Numbered from the stretch's first letter, positions 35,454 through 44,279 are shown. The stretch: DNA of 64,000 nucleotides from Streptomyces sp. NBC_01288 (GCF_035982055.1 NZ_CP108427.1:1488001-1552000); one strand, 5' to 3'. Notes: generated by a model not told the origin, from the sequence alone. Numbers and translations are program-made.

Positions 35454-35490
35454 GGGTGCGGGACACCTGGGTCAACGGCGGCCTGGTTGC
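35454..35490 (+). promoter_or_regulatory. Recurrent dyad promoter module upstream of the Atu4866 fusion gene
   Basis: GGGTGCGGGACACCTGGG is followed by TCAACGGCGGCCTGGTTGC, ending 71 bases before the start. It aligns closely with the module before the amidohydrolase at 47883. Confidence 0.6.
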
Positions 35491-35561
35491 GCTCCTCGGG
35501 CGCGACCAGGCTGATCGTGCGACATCACCTGGAGACCCGAGACCCACCCGAGGAGCGGACG

Positions 35562-36419
35562 ATGAGCGTCACCCACACGGACACCGACACGGAAGCGGGC
35601 ACGGAAACCGGCACGGGCGCCGTGGCCTGGAACAGCGAGACCCTGGACGAGATCGTCTCGAACGACGCGGGCCGTCCCGTCCTCTTCGCCAACGCCCGGG
35701 TCCTGACCATGGACTCCCTGATCGGAACCCTGCGCGGCGCCGACGTCCTGCTCGTCGGCGCCCTGCTGGTGGGCGTCGGCCCGGGCATCATCACGGCGGC
35801 GGGCGACGACAACGCCATCGTCGTCGACTGCACCGGCATGACGGTGGTCCCGGCGGTGGTGGACGCCGTCGCGCTCGTCGGCGGACGGGGCCAACGCGCG
35901 GATTACGTAGAGACGTTGACACCGGGGAACACGGGCGACCTGCTCGTCGTAGCGGACTCGCCTGCCCCCGATGTGGCGAGCGCGCAGGCCGCGTTGCTCA
36001 CCCGCCCGGAGGAGGTCCGCGCCCTGGTGGCGGCCGGCAAGCCGGCCCTCTGGTCCGGCACGGACGCCCCCGACCGGCCTACCGCCCCCGAGGCGGGCAT
36101 CCCGGCCACCCAAGACCTCACCGGCAACCCGCGCATCGACGTCTGGATCGACGAACACGACTTCCTGCACCAGGAGTTGACCCCAGACGGCCGTTACGAC
36201 GAGACCCGCGGCAGCCGCCCGCACGCCCACGAGGGCCGCTACTGGATCGACGGCGACCGGATCGGCTGTCTGGACGACCTCGGGTTCTGGGCGTTCGGCG
36301 AGTTCCGGGGCGAGGAACTGCATCACGCGGGGTATGCGAAGCGGCTCGGGGCGCGGGCGCAGTGCTTGTTCAGGTCGGTCCCCGGGCGTAGCAGTCGTTC
36401 AAGCCAGCCCCGGGCGTAG
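35562..36419 (+). CDS. Atu4866-domain protein with a barrel-less amidohydrolase-like N-terminus
   Basis: The protein has 285 residues from ATG 35562 with AGGAG upstream. Residues 35-160 follow the composite beta-sandwich of metal-dependent amidohydrolases (LFANARVLTMDSLIGTLRG; VVDCTGMTVVPAVVDAVAL; LTPGNTGDLLVVAD). They jump from the N-terminal to the C-terminal half and omit the TIM barrel and the HxH metal motif. Residues about 185-265 are an Atu4866 domain (HQELTPDGRYDETRG, then GRYWIDGDRIGCLDDLGFWA), like the separate small protein at 49611. Catalysis is unlikely; a binding role is more plausible. The last 15 residues come from a tandem repeat. Confidence 0.75.
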   Translation: MSVTHTDTDTEAGTETGTGAVAWNSETLDEIVSNDAGRPVLFANARVLTMDSLIGTLRGADVLLVGALLVGVGPGIITAAGDDNAIVVDCTGMTVVPAVVDAVALVGGRGQRADYVETLTPGNTGDLLVVADSPAPDVASAQAALLTRPEEVRALVAAGKPALWSGTDAPDRPTAPEAGIPATQDLTGNPRIDVWIDEHDFLHQELTPDGRYDETRGSRPHAHEGRYWIDGDRIGCLDDLGFWAFGEFRGEELHHAGYAKRLGARAQCLFRSVPGRSSRSSQPRA

Positions 36420-36464
36420 TAGTCGTTCAAGCCAGCCCCGGGCGTACTGATCGTTCAGGTCGGT
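36381..36464. repeat. 28-bp tandem repeat x3 filling a convergent gene junction
   Basis: Units begin CCCGGGCGTA at 36381, 36409 and 36437; the first two differ by one base, the third is degenerate. The array encodes the tail and stop of the left gene and ends exactly at the stop of the right gene. Confidence 0.9.
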
Positions 36465-38323
36465 CACTCCGGTGTGCCCGCCAGTTCCATCGCCCCGCGG
36501 CGCAGGGCGAGGGCGGCCGGGGCGACCGCCGAGATCACGGCGAGTACCGCGCAGGCGCCCATGGTCCGGCCGAGCGCCGCCCAGGGCATCTCGATCGGCG
36601 TCCACACCGAGAGCAGGCCCAACGCGCCCCACATTCCTGCCAGGTTGAGCCCCGCGACCAGCGCTCCCAGCACACCGCCGGCCACGACGACCATGAGCGC
36701 CTCGGCGGCCACCAGCCGCAGCACCTGCCATCTGGTGGCCCCGGCCAGGCGCAGCACGGCCAGTTCGCGGACCCGGTCGGAGGTCGCCATGACCATGGTG
36801 TTGGCCAGCGAGATGCCGGTGTACAGCAGGGCGACGCCCAGGACCAGCAGGAAGCCCGCCCGGGTCGTCCGGTCGGTCTCGGGGTACATGGACCGCACCC
36901 ACTGCCCGGTGGTGCGCACCGTCGCGCCCGACTCCCGTACCGTGTCGCGCAGTTCCGCGGCCACGGCGGTCGCGTCGGCGCCGTGCGCAAGGCGTACGTC
37001 GACCCGGTCGACGGGTGCGTCCGGGGCGTTGCGCGGTGTGACGTAGACGCCGTTGTCGCCGGTGCCGATGGTCATGACGGCGGCGATCCGCAGGGACTTC
37101 TTCCTGCCGTCGCCGAGCCGCACGTCGACCCGCTCGCCCACGGTGTGCTGCTTCCACTCCTCGTTGACGATGATCGAGTCGTCGTCCAGGTCGCCCGTCT
37201 TCCCGGCGACGAGCGGCAGTTCGGTGGTGTCGGCGAGCAGACGGGGGTCGGCAGCGCGGGCCTCGGACCGGATGAGCGCCGTACCGTCCTCCAGGACGTA
37301 CACGGCACTCGCCGAGGTCGCGGAGACCTCGGCGTCGGGCACGGTGCGCAGCTTCCTCAGCGTCGCGTCGTCGAAGCCCGTGTCGCGCGCGGCGATGACC
37401 ACGAAATCGGCGGCGGTCCGTGTGCGAACCTCGGTGACCTTCGCCTCGTCGAGGGTGGCGGTGGCGCCCAGCAGCGATCCCGCCAGCGCGACCGTGACCA
37501 GGACGGGCGCCGCGACGGCGGCGGTGCGCCGGATGCCGGCGGCGGCGTTCTCCCGCACCAACATGCCTGTGGCGCCGGGTAGTTGGGCCGGCAGCCAGGC
37601 GATCAGCCGGATCAGCGGGGGTACCAACACCGGCGCGAGGAGCGCCACCGCGGTGATCAACAGCATCGGGCGGCTGACGTAGGTCTTGCGGTGCAGCAGG
37701 CCGCTCGGATCGTCCACCAGGGCCAGGACCAGGGTCACCACGGCGGTCAGCAGCAGCGCCGAGCCGACCAGCCGGCGGCCCCGCGTCATCGTCCGGGTGT
37801 CCACGGATGCCTCGCGCAGCGCCTCGGTGGCCCCGGTGCGCCCCGCCCTCCAGGACGCGGCCAGCACTCCGGCGAGCGCGACGAACAGGCCTGTCCAGAA
37901 GGCCAGTTGGTACGGCCAGGTGGAGTCGCCAATGGTGAACCAGCGGGGTGCGAGACCCTCGTCGACCGTCCACTCGGCGAGCTTCGGTGCGCCGTAGGAG
38001 CCGAGCACGCAGCCCGCCGCCGAGGCGAGCACGCCGATCAGGAGGGCCTCGGAGACGACCAGGCGCCGGATCTGCCCCGGCGTCGCACCGGCCGTGCGCA
38101 ACAGGCCGAACTCGCGGCGGCGTTGGGCCACCGTGAACGCGAAGGTCGACGCCACCACGAACACCGACACGAATCCTGCGACACCGCCTGCCGTGCCGTA
38201 CATGGCGTTCATCGCGGTGAGTTCCTCCCGGTCCCGGTCGGGATCGGTGTCGGCGTACCGGCGTGCGTCGCCGGTCAGGACCTGGACGCCGGCGCTGCCG
38301 CGCACCGCCGCGCGTACGTCCAC
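36464..38323 (-). pseudogene. FtsX-type ABC permease, N-terminally truncated by a deletion
   Basis: The visible 619 residues correspond to the later part of the long two-FtsX-domain permeases of Streptomyces, normally about 830 residues. The first FtsX domain is complete (MYGTAGGVAGFVSVFVVAST; RRREFGLLRTAGATPGQIRR), as is the second (VRELAVLRLAGATRWQVLRL), but about 200 N-terminal residues with the first helix are missing. GTG 38323 is only the first available start; homology continues upstream in frame to about 38350 (GAAHSVQLVVDAG) and then stops abruptly. A LuxR regulator fragment on the opposite strand begins there. No ATPase gene is adjacent. It is probably non-functional. Confidence 0.75.
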
Positions 38324-38351
38324 CGCTCCTGCGTCGACGACGAGTTGGACG

Positions 38352-38592
38352 CTGTGCGCTGCACCGGGTGGCGGACGGCGGAACGGTGGTCGACCCCGAG
38401 GTGGTACGCCAGTTGCTGCGCCGCCGCCGCGATCCGCTGGAGCAGCTCACCCCGCGCGATCGCCGCGGAGCTGGTGGTCTCCGAGGCCGCGATCGGCAAG
38501 CACATCGGCAACATCCTCACCAAGCTGGACCTGCCCCGACGGCCGGCACCCACCGCAGGGTCCTGGCCGTCCTCACCTACCTGCGGGCCTGA
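38352..38592 (+). pseudogene. Remnant of a NarL/LuxR response regulator C-terminus
   Basis: Reading rightward, ALHRVADGGTVVDPEVVRQL and LEQLTPR are the inter-domain region and helix-turn-helix start of a NarL-type regulator. The sequence then jumps in another frame to AIAAELVVSEAAIGKHIGNI followed by LTKLDLP, the recognition helix, and returns to the first frame for HRRVLAVLTYLRA and a stop. About 13 residues after LTPRE are missing and the receiver domain is absent. Such regulators usually pair with a kinase next to ABC exporters like the truncated permease on its left. Confidence 0.75.
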
Positions 38593-38628
38593 CCCGCCGA
38601 ACGCCCAAGTGCGGGCGGCCGTACCGGA

Positions 38629-39624
38629 TCAGGAGCCACCGCTCCCCCGGAACCCCGCACGCAACCGCGCCTCCGCCCCGGCGTCCGCTCGCGGATGCAG
38701 GTCCAGGGCCGCCAAGGCCGCGCCGAGCAGGGGTGGTCCCGTGCACACCACCGGGCGGACGGTCGGCACCGCTTCCCTGAGGCGGTGGTCGACGTCGTCC
38801 AGGAGAGCCTGGTGGCCGGCGGCCAACACGCTTCCGCCCAGGACCACTTCGGGGTCCGGGGAGACGGTGAGCTGGAGGCGGCACAGGACCGTGACCGCCA
38901 TTCTCGCGATCTCCGCCGCGAGGCGTTCGACCAGTTCGGTGGCGATCTCGTCGCCTTCGTCGCGGGCCGCGAAGACCGCCGGGCAGAGTTCGCTGAGACG
39001 GATGGCGGGGAGGTCACCCCTGTGCAGGGCGGCGGTGACGTCGGCGACCGTCGCCAGGCCGAAGTGATCAATTACCGCCGCGAGGAGGGCAGTTCGCGGT
39101 CCGCGACCGTCCTCCGCCCGTGCCGCGTGCCACAGCGCCGACGTGCCCACGTCGATGCCGCCGCCCCAGTCCCCCGAGATCCCGCCCAGCGCGGCGAAGC
39201 CGGTGGTGCGGCCGTCGGGGGCCACGCCGACGCAGTTGATGCCGGTGCCGCAGACCACGCCGACGCCCCAGGGACGGCTGGCACCGGCGCGCAGGACGGC
39301 GTAGGAGTCGTTGTCGACGCGCCGGGTCACCGCCCAGCGGCGGGCGCCGACGGCCTCGCGCAACGCCTTGATCTCGTACGGCAGATCGGCCCCGGCGAGG
39401 AAGGCCGTGATGCCGTCCACCTCAACGTCGGCCGCCACCCCCGCCGACTCCATCGCCTCGGCACGCAGGGCCGCCAGTACCTCCATCGCCGCGTCCACGC
39501 CCACCGCCTGCGGGCGGAAGCCGCCGCCCCTCGCGCGGCCAAGAATCGTGCCGTCCGTCCTCAACACGGCGACATCCGTCTTCGAGTTACCGCCGTCGAC
39601 GGCCAGCAGCAGGCCTGTCTTCAT
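38629..39624 (-). CDS. BadF/BadG-type ATPase, N-acetylglucosamine kinase-like
   Basis: The protein has 331 residues from ATG 39624, overlapping the GH4 stop (TGATG). The N-terminal phosphate-binding loop LLAVDGGNSKTDVAV and the later VVCGTGINCVGV and LGGISGDWGGGIDVG are those of the ASKHA fold in the BcrAD/BadF group, which includes eukaryotic-type GlcNAc kinase. It probably phosphorylates an imported amino sugar or disaccharide in the cytosol, by inference feeding the GH4 enzyme encoded just upstream. Confidence 0.85.
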   Translation of the reverse strand: MKTGLLLAVDGGNSKTDVAVLRTDGTILGRARGGGFRPQAVGVDAAMEVLAALRAEAMESAGVAADVEVDGITAFLAGADLPYEIKALREAVGARRWAVTRRVDNDSYAVLRAGASRPWGVGVVCGTGINCVGVAPDGRTTGFAALGGISGDWGGGIDVGTSALWHAARAEDGRGPRTALLAAVIDHFGLATVADVTAALHRGDLPAIRLSELCPAVFAARDEGDEIATELVERLAAEIARMAVTVLCRLQLTVSPDPEVVLGGSVLAAGHQALLDDVDHRLREAVPTVRPVVCTGPPLLGAALAALDLHPRADAGAEARLRAGFRGSGGS

Positions 39625-40871
39625 CAGGCCCACCACAGGTGTTCGCGGTTGGCGGCGACGAGCTTCGCCGCCAACTCCTCGGCCACCTTGACCTGGCCGA
39701 CGAGAGGATGCGCCAGCAGTGCTGTCGCGACGCGGTCGACTCCGCCGTGCAGGGCTGCTTCCAGGGCCAGTTCCTCGTAGGCCGTCACATGCGCGATCAG
39801 TCCGGCGAACAACGGCTCTACGGCCGTGACGGGCAAGGGAGTTGCGCCCTGGGCGTCGATGCGGGACGGGACCTCGATGACGGCATCGTCGGCGAGGAAG
39901 GGCAGGGTGCCGTTGTTGCGGACGTTGGCGACGCGGACGTCTCCGGTGTCGGCGGTGAGGGCGTGCACCAGCTGGACGGCCGCCTCGGAGTAGTAGGCGC
40001 CGCCGCGCTTGTCCAGCAGGGCGGGCTTCTCCGTCAGGGCCGGGTCGGCGTACATCTTCAGCAAGTCGCCCTCCATCTCCGCCACTTGCTGGGCGCGGGA
40101 GGGTTCGCTCAGCTGCTCGCGGAGGACCTCGTCGTGGGCGTAGTAGTAGCGCAGGTAGTAGGAGGGGACGACGCCCAGCCTGCGGACCACGTCCAACGGC
40201 ATGCGCAGCCGGTCCGCGAGGGCCTGCCCGTGTTCGTCGAAGATGCGCGGGAGGACGTCGACGCCGTCGAGCCGCACGGCCCGTTCCCAGGTGAGGTGGT
40301 TGAGGCCGACGTGGTCGAGGGCGACGCGCTCGTGGTCGACGCCGAGCCAGTCGGCGAAGGTGCGTTGGAAGCCGATGGCGACGTTGCAGAGCCCAACTGC
40401 CTTGTGTCCGGCGTCCAGTAGGGCGCGGGTGACGATGCCGACCGGGTTGGTGAAGTCGACGATCCAGGCGTTCGGGGCGCGCTTGGCGACCCGTTCGGCG
40501 AGGTCGAGGACGACGGGGACGGTGCGCAGCGCCTTGGCCAACCCGCCTGCCCCGGTGGTCTCTTGGCCGATGCAGCCGCACTCGTGCGGGAAGGTCTCGT
40601 CGACGTGCCGGGCGGCCTGGCCACCGATGCGGAGCTGGAAGAGGACGGCGTCGGTGCCGTCGATGCCGGCGTCCGGGTCCGCGGTGGTGGTGATCTCCGC
40701 GGAACTGCCTTGGCGGGCCAGGATGCGGCGCGCGAACGGGGCGATGACGTCGAGCCGGTCGGGGTCGGGGTCGACCAGGGCGATCTCGGTGACAGGGAGG
40801 CCCAATCGGGCGAATCCGTCGATGAGTTCGGGGGTGTATGTGGATCCGCCGCCGACAACGGTGATCTTCAA
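39624..40871 (-). CDS. GH4-family 6-phospho-beta-glucosidase
   Basis: The protein has 415 residues. The start is TTG 40871, which overlaps the permease stop (TTGA), has AGGAG upstream and directly precedes KITVVGGGSTYTPEL, the NAD-binding motif. FTNPVG, GLCNVAIG with the metal-binding Cys and HVGLNHL with the His follow as in GH4, which uses NAD, a divalent metal and a redox mechanism. It probably cleaves a phosphorylated beta-disaccharide. Since this operon has no PTS, the phosphate would have to come from a kinase such as the BadF-type protein downstream. Confidence 0.88.
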   Translation of the reverse strand: MKITVVGGGSTYTPELIDGFARLGLPVTEIALVDPDPDRLDVIAPFARRILARQGSSAEITTTADPDAGIDGTDAVLFQLRIGGQAARHVDETFPHECGCIGQETTGAGGLAKALRTVPVVLDLAERVAKRAPNAWIVDFTNPVGIVTRALLDAGHKAVGLCNVAIGFQRTFADWLGVDHERVALDHVGLNHLTWERAVRLDGVDVLPRIFDEHGQALADRLRMPLDVVRRLGVVPSYYLRYYYAHDEVLREQLSEPSRAQQVAEMEGDLLKMYADPALTEKPALLDKRGGAYYSEAAVQLVHALTADTGDVRVANVRNNGTLPFLADDAVIEVPSRIDAQGATPLPVTAVEPLFAGLIAHVTAYEELALEAALHGGVDRVATALLAHPLVGQVKVAEELAAKLVAANREHLWWA

Positions 40872-41770
40872 CCTTTGACTCCTGTCAGTGTGACGCCCTC
40901 GATGAAGGCCTTTTGTGCGAAGAAGAAGACGATGATCACCGGCGCCATCGCGATGAGGGTCGCCGCCATGGTGAGGTTCCACTGCACCGCGTGGGAGGTC
41001 TTGAAGGTGGCCAGGCCCAGGGCCAGGGTCCAGTGGGCGGGCGTCTCGCCGGTGTAGATGAGCGGGCCGTAGTAGTCGTTCCAGGCGTTGAAGAAGGCGA
41101 AGAGGCCGACCGCGACGAGCGCCGGGCGCATCATCGGCAGCACCACCCGCGTGAGGACCCGGAGTTCGCCGCAGCCGTCGATGCGGGCCGCGTTGAGGTA
41201 GTCCTCGGGGACGGTGAGCAGGAACTGGCGGAGCAGGAACACCGAGAAGGCGTCCCCGAAGAGGGACGGGAGCACCAACGGCCAGATGGTGCCGGTGAGA
41301 TGGAGTCTGGCCCACATCAAGTACATGGGGATGACGAGGACTTGGGGCGGCAGCATCATCATGGTGATGACGCAGAGGAACGCCGTGTTGCGGCCCTTGA
41401 AGCGGAACCGGGCGAGCGCGTACGCGATGGGGACGCTGGACAGCAGGGTGGTCGCGGTGGCGGCGACGGCGTAGATCACCGTGTTGAGGAGCCAGGTGCC
41501 GACCGGGGCGGTGGAGAAGACCGTGCGGTAGTTGGACCACTGCCAGTGGTGGGGCCACAGGCTGGTGGTGAGGGACTGGCCGTCGGTCATGACCGAGGTC
41601 AGGAAGATGAACACGATCGGTCCGATGAAGGCGCAGGCCAGGCCGACGGCGATGGCGTGTTCGGCGATCCAGATGAGGGTCCTGCGGCGTCCGGCCCGGC
41701 CGCGTGCGGCGCGGTGGGGTGAGGCGGCGCGGGTCTGCCGGGCGGGTGCCGGGGCGTAGGTCGTCGTCAT
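40868..41770 (-). CDS. Sugar ABC transporter permease, MalG-type
   Basis: The protein has 300 residues with about 30 basic residues before the first helix, six helices and the EAA loop LNAARIDGCGELRVLTRVVL. The C-terminus FIEGVTLTGVKG is typical. ATG 41770 overlaps the stop of a mini-ORF (ATGA) instead of the stop of its partner permease, because two small coupled frames are inserted between them. It acts with the permease at 41882 and the lipoprotein at 42853. Confidence 0.92.
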   Translation of the reverse strand: MTTTYAPAPARQTRAASPHRAARGRAGRRRTLIWIAEHAIAVGLACAFIGPIVFIFLTSVMTDGQSLTTSLWPHHWQWSNYRTVFSTAPVGTWLLNTVIYAVAATATTLLSSVPIAYALARFRFKGRNTAFLCVITMMMLPPQVLVIPMYLMWARLHLTGTIWPLVLPSLFGDAFSVFLLRQFLLTVPEDYLNAARIDGCGELRVLTRVVLPMMRPALVAVGLFAFFNAWNDYYGPLIYTGETPAHWTLALGLATFKTSHAVQWNLTMAATLIAMAPVIIVFFFAQKAFIEGVTLTGVKG

Positions 41771-41841
41771 CGTGGCGACTCCTCGACGGCCACGTCCCGT
41801 GCAGCCGGGGCGACTTCCCGATGGGCGAAGCGGTAGGTCAT
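41767..41841 (-). CDS. Coupled mini-ORF 2 (24 residues) between two permease genes
   Basis: The frame MTYRFAHREV...VAVEESPR starts at ATG 41841 on the overlapping stop of mini-ORF 1 (ATGA) and ends on the start of the MalG-type permease (ATGA). It ends in EESPR like the permease upstream and mini-ORF 1. The GAGGAGTC ribosome site of the next gene lies inside it. It is probably a by-product of tandem duplication of the stop-start junction, with its peptide doubtful but its translation likely. Confidence 0.5.
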   Translation of the reverse strand: MTYRFAHREVAPAARDVAVEESPR

Positions 41842-41885
41842 CGCGGTGACTCCTCGATGCGGAAGGTGTCGAAGCCGTACGTCAT
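41838..41885 (-). CDS. Coupled mini-ORF 1 (15 residues) between two permease genes
   Basis: MTYGFDTFRIEESPR starts at ATG 41885 overlapping the MalF-type permease stop (ATGA) and ends overlapping mini-ORF 2. Its end repeats the permease C-terminus GFD...IEESPR. The DNA around its start, CGAGGAGTCGCCGCGATGAC, recurs with few changes at both later junctions. Confidence 0.5.
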   Translation of the reverse strand: MTYGFDTFRIEESPR

Positions 41886-42856
41886 CGCGGCGACTCCTCG
41901 ATGTCGAAGCCGGAGGCGCGGCGGAGCAGGACGACGGTGAAGGCCATCGCCACCACGAAGAGCACTACGGCGAGGGCGCAGGCGTAGCCCGCGTGGAACT
42001 GGTTGAAGCCGGCGATGTAGAGCTGTTGCGGGAAGGTGAGGGTGGACCCGTCCGGGTAGCCGGGCGCGGGCTGGATGTTGCCGTTGGCGACCTGGGAGGC
42101 GACCATCGCCTGGGTGAAGTACTGGAGTCCGGCGATGACCCCGGTGACGGTCGCGAACAGCACGACCGGCGAGATCGTCGGCAGGGTGACGTAGCGGAAG
42201 CGGTGCCAGGGACCGGCGCCGTCCAGTTCCGCGGCCTCGTACAGCTCGGCGGGGACCTCCAGCAGGGCCGCCAGGAAGATGACCATCATCGTGCCGCTGC
42301 CCCACAGGGCGAGCAGGGTCAGGGCCGGTTTGGACCAGTCCGGCGAGTTGAACCAGAGCGGGCCGTGGATGCCCAGCAGGCCCAGGATCCGGTTCACCGG
42401 GCCGGAGTTGGGGTTGAACATGCAGACGAAAGCGACGGTCGCGGCGACCGGCGGGGCCAGCGCGGGCAGATAGAACAGGGTGCGGAACAGGCTCGCTCCG
42501 GCCTTGAGCCGGGCGGTGACCATGGCCACGCCGAGGGCGAAGAGCACCTGCGCCGGAACCATGATCACCACCAGCCAGGCGGTGTTGCGGACGGCGTGCC
42601 AGATCAGCGGGTCGCCGTCGAGCAGGTAGCGGTAGTTGCGCAGCCCCACGAACTGGGCCTGGGAGATCATGTTCGAGTTGGTGAAGGACAGCCAGACCGT
42701 CATCACCAGGGGGTAGATCAGGAAGACGGCGAAGCCGACCAGGCCGGGGGCGAGGAAGAGCAGGACGCGCAGCCGGTTGCGGCGCATCCGGGCCTTCAAT
42801 GGGGCGGTGGCGAGCGGGAGTTGAGCGATCTGGTGGGTGGTGGCCACGACGGTCAC
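41882..42856 (-). CDS. Sugar ABC transporter permease, MalF-type
   Basis: The protein has 324 residues from GTG 42856, which overlaps the stop of the binding-protein gene (GTGA). Six helices are seen, with the EAA loop YEAAELDGAGPWHRFRYVTL. The periplasmic loop near 240-275 (NIQPAPGYPDGSTL) is typical of this branch. The C-terminus GFDIEESPR is duplicated in the two mini-ORFs that follow. Its ATPase is not encoded here, so a shared MsiK-like ATPase is expected. Confidence 0.92.
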   Translation of the reverse strand: MTVVATTHQIAQLPLATAPLKARMRRNRLRVLLFLAPGLVGFAVFLIYPLVMTVWLSFTNSNMISQAQFVGLRNYRYLLDGDPLIWHAVRNTAWLVVIMVPAQVLFALGVAMVTARLKAGASLFRTLFYLPALAPPVAATVAFVCMFNPNSGPVNRILGLLGIHGPLWFNSPDWSKPALTLLALWGSGTMMVIFLAALLEVPAELYEAAELDGAGPWHRFRYVTLPTISPVVLFATVTGVIAGLQYFTQAMVASQVANGNIQPAPGYPDGSTLTFPQQLYIAGFNQFHAGYACALAVVLFVVAMAFTVVLLRRASGFDIEESPR

Positions 42857-44238
42857 TGCCCCAGCTTGAGCGCGGCGTTGTTCTGCTTGTCGACCGCGGT
42901 CAGGCCGGCCTTCAGGTCGGGTACGCCGCCGCTCTGCCACTTCTCCACGAAGTGACCGAAGTTGGTGAGATAGGCGCCGCCGTCGCCGCTGGCCGGGGTC
43001 GTGGTGGTGAGCGGGTTCTTGTAGACCTCGAGGAACGGGGCGAAGTCGGGGTCCTTGGAGAGGCCGAGCGAGGGCGAGTCGAGCGCGGCCGTGGTGGTGG
43101 GGACGTTGCCGATCGCGTCGGCCAGCGAGGTGAGTGCGTTGGTGTCGGTGGTGAGGAATTTGATCAACTTCCAGGCGGCGCCCGGGTGTTTGGCGCCGCG
43201 CGGCATGCCGATGACGTTGCCGCCGACGTAACCGGCGCCGTATAGCTGGGACTTGCCGTCGGCGGCCGGTACCGCCGCGGTGCCGTAGTCGATGTCGGCC
43301 TTGTCGTTCTTGATGAAGGCGTTGCGCCACTCGCCGTCGACCATCATGGCCAACTTGCCGGTCTCGAAGGCGTTCTGGGCGGAGAACTCGTCGCCCATGC
43401 CCGATTTGAAGGTGACGAGCTTCTTCGCGCCGAACCAGTCGACGAGGCTCTTCTGCCAGGTCAACGCCTGGGCGAAGGCGGGGTCGCCGCCGACGTTGGA
43501 CTGGCCGTCGGAGGTGAGCCACTTGCCGCCCCAGCTGGGGACCAGGTGTTCGGTGAGCATCTCGTAGGCGCCGAGGTAGGGCATGAACCCGGCGGTCTTG
43601 ATCGAGCCGTCCGCGTTGAAGGTGGTCAACTTCTTGGCGTCCACGGCCAGTTCGGACATGGTCTTGGGCGGGGAGGTTATCCCGGCCTTCGCGAACAGCT
43701 TCTTGTTGTAGTACAGGCCGAAGGTGTCGGCGAGCCACGGCATCGTGCAGCGCTTGCCGTCGAAGGCGGTGTACGACTGGACGGCCTTCGGGATCTGGCT
43801 CATGTCCACGTGGTCGGCCTTGATGTCCGGGGTGAGGTCTTGGAACGCTCCACTGGAACACCAGCCGCCGACGTTCGCGGCGTTGAACGAGGAGGCCACG
43901 TCGGGGGCGGTGCCGCCGCGGATGGCCTGGTTGACCTTGTCGTCGGTCTGGGCGGCGACGGCCTTGACGGTGATGTACGGGTATTTCTTGTGGAACTTGG
44001 CCAGCACCGCGTCGACCGAGGCGATCTCGTGCGGGGAGCTGAGACCGTGCCAGAAGGTGATGGTGACGGGGGTGGTGTCGTCGGCGCCGGTGTCCGCCTT
44101 CGACGTGGCACCGCCGGTGGTGCATGCTGCGGCGAGCAGCGCCGTTACCACGAGCAGCGACGCGGCGACGGTACGGCGGGCGGCGCGGCGGGGGGTACGG
44201 GTGGTACGGGTGACGGGTCCGCCACGGGACTCGGACAT
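42853..44238 (-). CDS. Extracellular sugar-binding lipoprotein (ABC importer)
   Basis: The protein has 461 residues from ATG 44238, preceded by CCGGAGGTTCC. A long basic N-terminus leads to a lipoprotein signal with lipobox LLAAAC. The family 1 solute-binding fold follows (VTITFWHGLSSPHEIASV, as in sugar-binding proteins). It differs clearly from the DasA-like protein at 19686. A beta-linked disaccharide is plausible, judged from the GH4 gene in the same operon. It is divergent from its likely GntR repressor. Confidence 0.9.
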   Translation of the reverse strand: MSESRGGPVTRTTRTPRRAARRTVAASLLVVTALLAAACTTGGATSKADTGADDTTPVTITFWHGLSSPHEIASVDAVLAKFHKKYPYITVKAVAAQTDDKVNQAIRGGTAPDVASSFNAANVGGWCSSGAFQDLTPDIKADHVDMSQIPKAVQSYTAFDGKRCTMPWLADTFGLYYNKKLFAKAGITSPPKTMSELAVDAKKLTTFNADGSIKTAGFMPYLGAYEMLTEHLVPSWGGKWLTSDGQSNVGGDPAFAQALTWQKSLVDWFGAKKLVTFKSGMGDEFSAQNAFETGKLAMMVDGEWRNAFIKNDKADIDYGTAAVPAADGKSQLYGAGYVGGNVIGMPRGAKHPGAAWKLIKFLTTDTNALTSLADAIGNVPTTTAALDSPSLGLSKDPDFAPFLEVYKNPLTTTTPASGDGGAYLTNFGHFVEKWQSGGVPDLKAGLTAVDKQNNAALKLGQ

Positions 44239-44260
44239 GGAACCTCCGGCGATTTCGCTT

Positions 44261-44279
44261 ACCACTTATTGACCAGTGG
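44261..44279. promoter_or_regulatory. GntR operator candidate between binding-protein and GntR genes
   Basis: ACCACTTATTGACCAGTGG contains CCACT and AGTGG arms and the TTGACCA half-site also seen at 19446, with three extra central bases. Confidence 0.5.

Noticed and set aside
41882..44125. A 747-residue minus-strand frame joining binding protein DNA and permease
   Set aside because: Its first 400 residues are a shadow frame of the binding-protein gene; the permease begins at 42856.
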